Source: an uncultured Candidatus Methylacidiphilales bacterium
GTDB taxonomy: Bacteria; Verrucomicrobiota; Verrucomicrobiia; Methylacidiphilales; CALFVM01
DNA length: 11,173 bases
Direction of reading: 5' to 3'
NCBI GenBank assembly: GCA_937928665.1
Contig: CALFVM010000147.1
Coordinates: forward strand, 1-11,173
Part shown: positions 7,947 to 11,173 of the stretch, piece after piece
How the letters are laid out: each line of letters begins with the position of its first letter
How positions within the stretch are numbered: the first letter of the stretch is position 1
Notes under the pieces: model-generated
What the model was told of the DNA's origin: nothing
Database searches by the model: none
Seen by the model: the letters and a program-made list of their open reading frames with translations, nothing else
Made by a program: the position numbers and the translations under genes

Positions 7947-8630
7947 GTGGAAAAGGGAACCGTCATCGTCCTGCTCGGCGGGCCCGGCTCGGGTAAAGGC
8001 ACCCACGGCCGGGCCGTCGCCGAAGCTCTCGGACTCGATCACGTCTCCACCGGCGACAGATTCCGGGAAGAAATCGCCGCTGGAACCGACCTCGGCCTCC
8101 GCGCCCAAGCCGCCATCAAGCAAGGCCGCTTCGCACCCGATGACGTCGCTGCCGAACTCCTCACCTCCATTCTGGACGACCGCCCTCGGGGCTGCGGGCT
8201 GGTCCTCGACGGTTACCCCAGAACCCGGGCCCAGGCCGAAGGACTGGTCGGCCTCCTGAACCGTCATGGCCTCACGCTCCGGGCCGTGATCCACCTCGCC
8301 ATTGAGGACGATGAAATCGTCGCCCGGTTGTCCGGCCGCCTCACCTGCCGGGATTGTGGCGAAACCTGTCACCAAACGTATCAACCCCCACGTCAGCCCG
8401 GCGTCTGCGACCTCTGCGGAGGCCAACTCTACCGCCGCGCCGACGACGAACCCGGGACTATCCGCAAACGGCTGGCCATGTTTCACGAAACCGAAGGTCC
8501 CCTGCTCGATTTCTTCCGCGCTGGTCCGCTTTGGATCGAAATCGACGGTGCCGGTCCCATTCATGTCGTCAAAGCCCGGGCCATTGCCGCCGCATCTTCC
8601 CAGTTGAAACAAGCCTCGGCCACAGGTTAG
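7947..8630 (+). CDS. adk: Adenylate kinase, long form with four-cysteine zinc lid
   Basis: This nucleoside monophosphate kinase (ATP + AMP = 2 ADP) is cytosolic and has 227 residues, a normal length for the long form. The P-loop GGPGSGKGT is at 11-19, STGD at 34-37, DGYPRT at 88-93, and the lid runs from about 127 to 165. The lid holds C134, C137, C154 and C157 in two CxxC pairs, the zinc-binding variant common in Gram-positives and several other phyla. RADD at 164-167 and R173/R175 supply the phosphate-contacting region. Two deviations stand out: the residue after GKGT is His20 where glutamine is usual, and STGD is followed by RFRE rather than LLR/MFR. The protein is therefore a somewhat divergent Adk. 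Whether it is the cell's only copy cannot be judged. The gene starts 42 bases after exbD and ends 9 bases before mscS, so it is probably in the same transcript. Confidence 0.93.
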   Translation: MEKGTVIVLLGGPGSGKGTHGRAVAEALGLDHVSTGDRFREEIAAGTDLGLRAQAAIKQGRFAPDDVAAELLTSILDDRPRGCGLVLDGYPRTRAQAEGLVGLLNRHGLTLRAVIHLAIEDDEIVARLSGRLTCRDCGETCHQTYQPPRQPGVCDLCGGQLYRRADDEPGTIRKRLAMFHETEGPLLDFFRAGPLWIEIDGAGPIHVVKARAIAAASSQLKQASATG

Positions 8631-8639
8631 CTACCCGCC

Positions 8640-9455
8640 GTGTTAGACATGCTTCACACTTGGATTGTCGAATCCTGGCCACGCCTCGTTGGAGCCGTCC
8701 TTATTTTTGCCATCGGCTGGTTTGCCGGTCAGGGGCTTGTTCGCCTCCTCGTCGCCGCCATGAAGCGGGCAGGCATAGAACCCACCCTGGTCAGCTTCCT
8801 CGGCAGCTTCCTCACCCTCGCGGCCATCGCCGTTGTCATCGTGGCGGCTCTGACCCACCTCGGCATCCCCTCTGCCTCCATGCTCGCCGTCCTCGGCGCA
8901 GCCGGCCTGGCCATCGCCCTCTCCCTCCAGAGTTCCCTCTCCAACTTCGCCTCCGGCGTCATCCTCTCCGTCTTCCGCCCCTTCAAAGTTGGCGACGTCG
9001 TCGATATCGGCGGAGACATCGGCATCGTTGAAGCCATCGAGATCTTCTACACCCACTTCCGCACCCCCGATAACCGCGGCCTCGTTCTCCCCAATTCCGT
9101 GATCGCATCGGCCAAACTGATCAATCTCACCGCCAAGGAAACCCGCCGCGTTGATCTTGAAATCGGCGTCAGCTACGACGACAACCTCGACACCGTTCTC
9201 CGCGTCCTCCGCGGCATCCTCGAAGCCGAACCTCGCATCCTCAAAGATCCCGCTCCCGTCGTCGGCGTGGCCAAATTCGCCGACAGTAGCATCACCATCT
9301 GGATCCGGCCCTGGGTCAATCGGACTGACTACCTCGACGTCATGTTCGACCTCAACCGCCAAATCAAACAACGCTTCGACGAGGCCGGCATTACCATCCC
9401 CTACCCCCAGCGCGACATCCACTTCATCCCGTCCGACACCAAACCGTCCGGCTGA
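8640..9455 (+). CDS. mscS: Small-conductance mechanosensitive channel, MscS family
   Basis: This inner-membrane tension-gated channel releases solutes on osmotic downshock. The 271-residue size matches E. coli MscS-type minimal channels. There are three membrane helices at about 13-33, 52-72 and 78-110. The third is the pore helix with the characteristic Gly/Ala/Ser pattern (LGAAGLAIALSLQSSLSNFASGV) and a break before VFRPFKVGDVVDIGG, the start of the cytoplasmic beta domain. LPNSVI at 150-155 matches the family's PN signature. The C-terminal alpha/beta cage ends with ITIPYPQRDIHF. Two starts are possible: GTG at 8640, or ATG at 8649 three codons later. Neither has a good ribosome site, and the choice does not affect the domain. 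Only nine bases separate it from adk. Confidence 0.94.
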   Translation: MLDMLHTWIVESWPRLVGAVLIFAIGWFAGQGLVRLLVAAMKRAGIEPTLVSFLGSFLTLAAIAVVIVAALTHLGIPSASMLAVLGAAGLAIALSLQSSLSNFASGVILSVFRPFKVGDVVDIGGDIGIVEAIEIFYTHFRTPDNRGLVLPNSVIASAKLINLTAKETRRVDLEIGVSYDDNLDTVLRVLRGILEAEPRILKDPAPVVGVAKFADSSITIWIRPWVNRTDYLDVMFDLNRQIKQRFDEAGITIPYPQRDIHFIPSDTKPSG

Positions 9456-9469
9456 ACCGTCTTGCCCTA

Positions 9470-9509
9470 CGTCACAATTTTTGTCTCGGCCGCGACAAAA
9501 ATTGTAACG
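9470..9509. repeat. Near-perfect 40-base palindrome between convergent genes
   Basis: The sequence has arms ACAATTTTTGTC (9474-9485) and GACAAAAATTGT (9494-9505) around a centre TCGGCCGC, whose core CGGCCG is itself symmetric on the same axis. Pairing continues outward with GT/AC and C/G, so 18 of 20 position pairs match (mismatches at 9473/9506 and 9486/9493). It lies 14 bases past the mscS stop and 42 bases from the zinc-ribbon stop. It could fold as a bidirectional terminator hairpin, but no U-run follows the stem on either strand. A protein-binding site is an alternative. Confidence 0.7.
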
Positions 9510-9551
9510 CCCCGATCCCGCTCCAGCCCGCGCTGGCCAGGGTCGGCCAGC

Positions 9552-9794
9552 TCAGAGGTAATCTTTGCTCTCGATCGACAGCGGTGCCCGCGAGGCCAAA
9601 ATATCGGCCTGTTCGCACACGTGGACGGGATCGTCCTCAAACCGATAGGCCGAGCAATTCGGGCAACTGGTCGCCTTCTTGGCCACAATCGAGCCGCAAC
9701 TCTCGCAGACCTTAAAGTTCTTCGGGTTCTCCTTAATCCTGGCAGCGGCGGCGAGTCGGCTCTCCAAGGTCGCTTCGCTCATTTCCTCGAACAT
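9552..9794 (-). CDS. Small zinc-ribbon protein, hypothetical
   Basis: This is a protein of about 80 residues from the ATG at 9794 (MFEEMSEATLESRL). The ATG at 9782 and the TTG at 9818 are alternatives, and none has a well-spaced ribosome site. In the 80-residue numbering, an alanine/arginine-rich helix (about 5-25) precedes KVCESCGSIVAKK-TSCPNCSAYRF, with C30, C33, C44 and C47 arranged CxxC-x10-CxxC. That arrangement is a treble or ribbon fold likely to bind one zinc. A helical tail with HVCEQADILASR follows. I recall similar small proteins from verrucomicrobial genomes, but no function is known to me. The gene follows the M23-like gene on the minus strand across a strong hairpin. Confidence 0.72.
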   Translation of the reverse strand: MFEEMSEATLESRLAAAARIKENPKNFKVCESCGSIVAKKATSCPNCSAYRFEDDPVHVCEQADILASRAPLSIESKDYL

Positions 9795-9819
9795 GCCAGA
9801 GCAGCCGGGCCGGGTCAAT

Positions 9820-9863
9820 GGCCGGACGATTCCGCCGCCTACTCCCTCCCGGAATCGTCGGCC
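9820..9863 (-). repeat. Long GC-rich stem-loop spanning the stop codon of the M23-like gene
   Basis: On the minus strand, GGCCGACGATTCCG (9863-9850) pairs with the segment at 9834-9820 to give a 14-base-pair stem with one bulged base near 9824. The 15-base loop contains the M23-like stop codon (9839-9841) and a purine-rich GGAGGGAG. No U-run follows, so a simple intrinsic terminator is doubtful. It could instead act in mRNA processing, or in setting expression of the downstream zinc-ribbon gene. Confidence 0.6.
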
Positions 9864-10498
9864 CGGCGTTGGCTGAAAAAGGCCGAGGGCTCCAGCCAGC
9901 CGAGCGGGTCATCGCTCTCCGTGGGCCCCAGGCCCATCCCGACTTCCTCCCGCACCTCCAGATAAAGGCGCGCCCCGCCCGTAGGCTCCTGGTCGATTGC
10001 CCCCAATAACTGGCCCCGCCGCACGAAATGCCCCCGCTGCACGGCCAACGAAGATAAGTTGGCATAAAGAATCTCGACCGACCCGGAACCCACCCCATCC
10101 GGCAACCGGTGCGCGACGATCACCACATGGCCCCACGGTCGGCCGAAGTCCTCCGCCAGCGTTACCCAACCGTCCCCGGCCGACAGGACCGGCTCTGCTC
10201 CGGTGCCCGTTCCCCGCAATGTTTCCCACCATTCCCCCAGACTGTCCCGTTCCCGGAAAGCCACCGCCCGTCGCGCTCCGTTCCCCAACGGCGGACGGAG
10301 CGGAAAATGGAATCCGCTGGCGACAGGCAAACCCGGCCGAAGGTGATCTTGGAAAAAATCCCGCCAGCCCACCCAGACCAATTCCGTCTCCGCCTCCTTT
10401 GGCCGCTCCAGAAAAAACCAGACGCCCGCCAGAACGGCACCAAGGACCGCCAGCCAGATCACGGGAAGCCACCGCAGGCGGTTCGGAGTTGGTTTCAT
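9839..10498 (-). CDS. Membrane-anchored LytM/M23-like protein, apparently without metal ligands
   Basis: This is a 219-residue protein from the ATG at 10498. A short basic N-terminus and one membrane helix (about 11-30) predict an inner-membrane anchor with the domain outside. The region from about 62 follows the M23 peptidase layout: FHFPLRPP...NG, AGDGWV (108-112), WGHVVIVAHRLPDG, VEILYANLSSLAVQRGHFVRRGQLLGAI, and RLYLEVRE at 177-184. In active M23 enzymes these positions read HxxxD, YAHL and HLHFEV. Here I find no HxxxD, the YAHL histidine is Asn147, and the two histidines of HxH are Arg177 and Tyr179. The protein is probably a non-catalytic LytM domain of the EnvC/NlpD kind, which regulates other hydrolases. 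The start is chosen because residue 1 gives a clean anchor; a longer start at 10564 has no support. Confidence 0.78.
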   Translation of the reverse strand: MKPTPNRLRWLPVIWLAVLGAVLAGVWFFLERPKEAETELVWVGWRDFFQDHLRPGLPVASGFHFPLRPPLGNGARRAVAFRERDSLGEWWETLRGTGTGAEPVLSAGDGWVTLAEDFGRPWGHVVIVAHRLPDGVGSGSVEILYANLSSLAVQRGHFVRRGQLLGAIDQEPTGGARLYLEVREEVGMGLGPTESDDPLGWLEPSAFFSQRRADDSGRE

Positions 10499-10637
10499 CC
10501 TCAGCTCGGCTTGTCGAATAATCGTGCCCCAGTATGGACGCCAGCCAGCTTGGGGCCACCCCATTTTGTCCGCCGCCCGCGATTAAAAATCCGGCTCGAC
10601 ACCCGGCCCGCCCCCGCACAGGTTTTTGGGTTCAGAA

Positions 10638-10708
10638 GCGGGTGTGGTTCAATGGTAGAATGTGAGCTTCCCAAGCTTGAGACGAGGGTTCGATTCCCTC
10701 CACCCGCA
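10638..10708 (+). tRNA. tRNA-Gly (anticodon CCC)
   Basis: A full cloverleaf can be drawn. The acceptor stem GCGGGTG/CACCCGC is perfect over seven pairs. The D-arm is GTTC-AATGGTA-GAAT. The anticodon arm TGAGC-TTCCCAA-GCTTG has anticodon CCC at 10670-10672. The variable loop is AGAC, and the T-arm GAGGG-TTCGATT-CCCTC is perfect. The discriminator is A10708. CCA is not encoded, so it must be added by nucleotidyltransferase. It reads GGG glycine codons. The convergent protease gene ends four bases downstream. Confidence 0.95.
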
Positions 10709-10712
10709 CGTC

Positions 10713-11173
10713 CTAGCGGCTGATCGTGCCTCCGGGAAATTGCACCGATCCCTGAAAGTTCGCCCACGCCAACACTCCGGCGAAGATGGCCAAGAACCAT
10801 TGCCCGGCGGAGATTGCCCAAAACGTCAAAGCCGCGCCTATTAGTGCTCCGATCATGCACGTGGCGCGAAAGTGCCGCGGGCCGAGGACATCCCGCAAAA
10901 TCTGGCCGCCGTCCATGGGCTGAATCGGCAACAGATTGAAAACGGTCCAGAAAATATTGAGGGGAAGCCCGACCGACAACACCTGGCGGACCAGGTCGGG
11001 CAAAGCCGCACCCAGCCCGAAGAGAACCACCGCACAGAGCCCGGCCAACATCAGCCCGGCAGCCGGCCCAGCCGCACTCACCGCGATGTTTTGGGCCCGC
11101 GTGAAGGACGCACCGGGCAGAACCGTGACCCCGCCGAGGGCGTGCAACCCAATGGCAGGCCGGGCTCCGTAGC
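10713..11173 (-). CDS. Site-2 protease family (M50) membrane metallopeptidase, N-terminus beyond window
   Basis: The frame is open to the window edge; 152 C-terminal residues are present, beginning YGARPAIGLHALGGVT. In the family this text directly follows the HExxH zinc motif helix, which therefore lies outside the window. The remaining conserved site is visible: NIFWTVFNLLPIQPMDGGQILRDVLG, where the Asp of P-x-D-G-G is the third zinc ligand. The first segment is followed by membrane helices (AAGPAAGLMLAGLCAVVLFGLG, IGALIGAALTFWAISAG, WFLAIFAGVLAWANF). The protein would cleave membrane-embedded substrates, but the substrate is unknown. The absence of a visible PDZ or CBS domain at this C-terminal end suggests a minimal form like SpoIVFB or the Rv-type peptidases. 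The gene is convergent with the adjacent tRNA. Confidence 0.88.
   Translation of the reverse strand, partial: YGARPAIGLHALGGVTVLPGASFTRAQNIAVSAAGPAAGLMLAGLCAVVLFGLGAALPDLVRQVLSVGLPLNIFWTVFNLLPIQPMDGGQILRDVLGPRHFRATCMIGALIGAALTFWAISAGQWFLAIFAGVLAWANFQGSVQFPGGTISR

Noticed and set aside
8643..9422. A minus-strand 259-codon frame over mscS
   Set aside because: Acidic, Gly/Asp/Glu-rich shadow of the strongly supported channel gene.
10109..10723. A plus-strand open frame running through the M23-like gene into the tRNA
   Set aside because: It includes a complete tRNA and is antisense to a gene with a recognisable fold; Pro/Arg-rich composition.

Overview
This GC-rich window carries dense, mostly GTG-started genes. 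It looks like a chromosomal segment of a Gram-negative bacterium, probably of the Verrucomicrobiota (Opitutae-like). That placement is an inference from a PEP-CTERM protein with autotransporter-type beta-strand repeats, a DUF481 outer-membrane protein, ExbB/ExbD, and a small CxxC zinc-ribbon protein. No insertion sequence, phage gene or CRISPR array is visible.

Layout. (1) 1-4127, plus strand: the 3' part of a glycogen synthase gene (glgA, GT5) with a lysine-rich tail, overlapping by GTGA a GH63/MGH1-type glucosidase. Both act on glucose polymers or glucosides and are probably co-translated. (2) 4130-5660, minus strand: a remnant of a PEP-CTERM beta-strand-repeat protein with a frameshift and no signal peptide. 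Its stop lies two bases from the glucosidase stop. (3) 5748-6626, plus: a DUF481 outer-membrane protein. (4) 6736-9455, plus: exbB-exbD (GTGA overlap), adenylate kinase with a four-cysteine lid, and an MscS-type channel, closely spaced and probably one transcript. (5) 9552-10498, minus: a membrane-anchored LytM/M23-like protein that has lost the metal ligands I can locate, then a small zinc-ribbon protein. (6) 10638-10708, plus: tRNA-Gly(CCC). (7) 10713-11173, minus: the C-terminal part of a site-2 protease (M50) running off the window.

Most of the window is ordinary housekeeping or envelope biology. The points most worth a second look are: an in-frame A_AAA_AAG slippery heptamer in the glgA tail, from which a -1 shift would read without a stop into the glucosidase; the tail itself, which fits the composition of a lysine-polyphosphorylation (PASK-like) segment; a 40-base near-perfect palindrome between the convergent mscS and zinc-ribbon genes; a long hairpin spanning the stop codon of the M23-like gene; and the apparent loss of zinc ligands in that M23-like protein.
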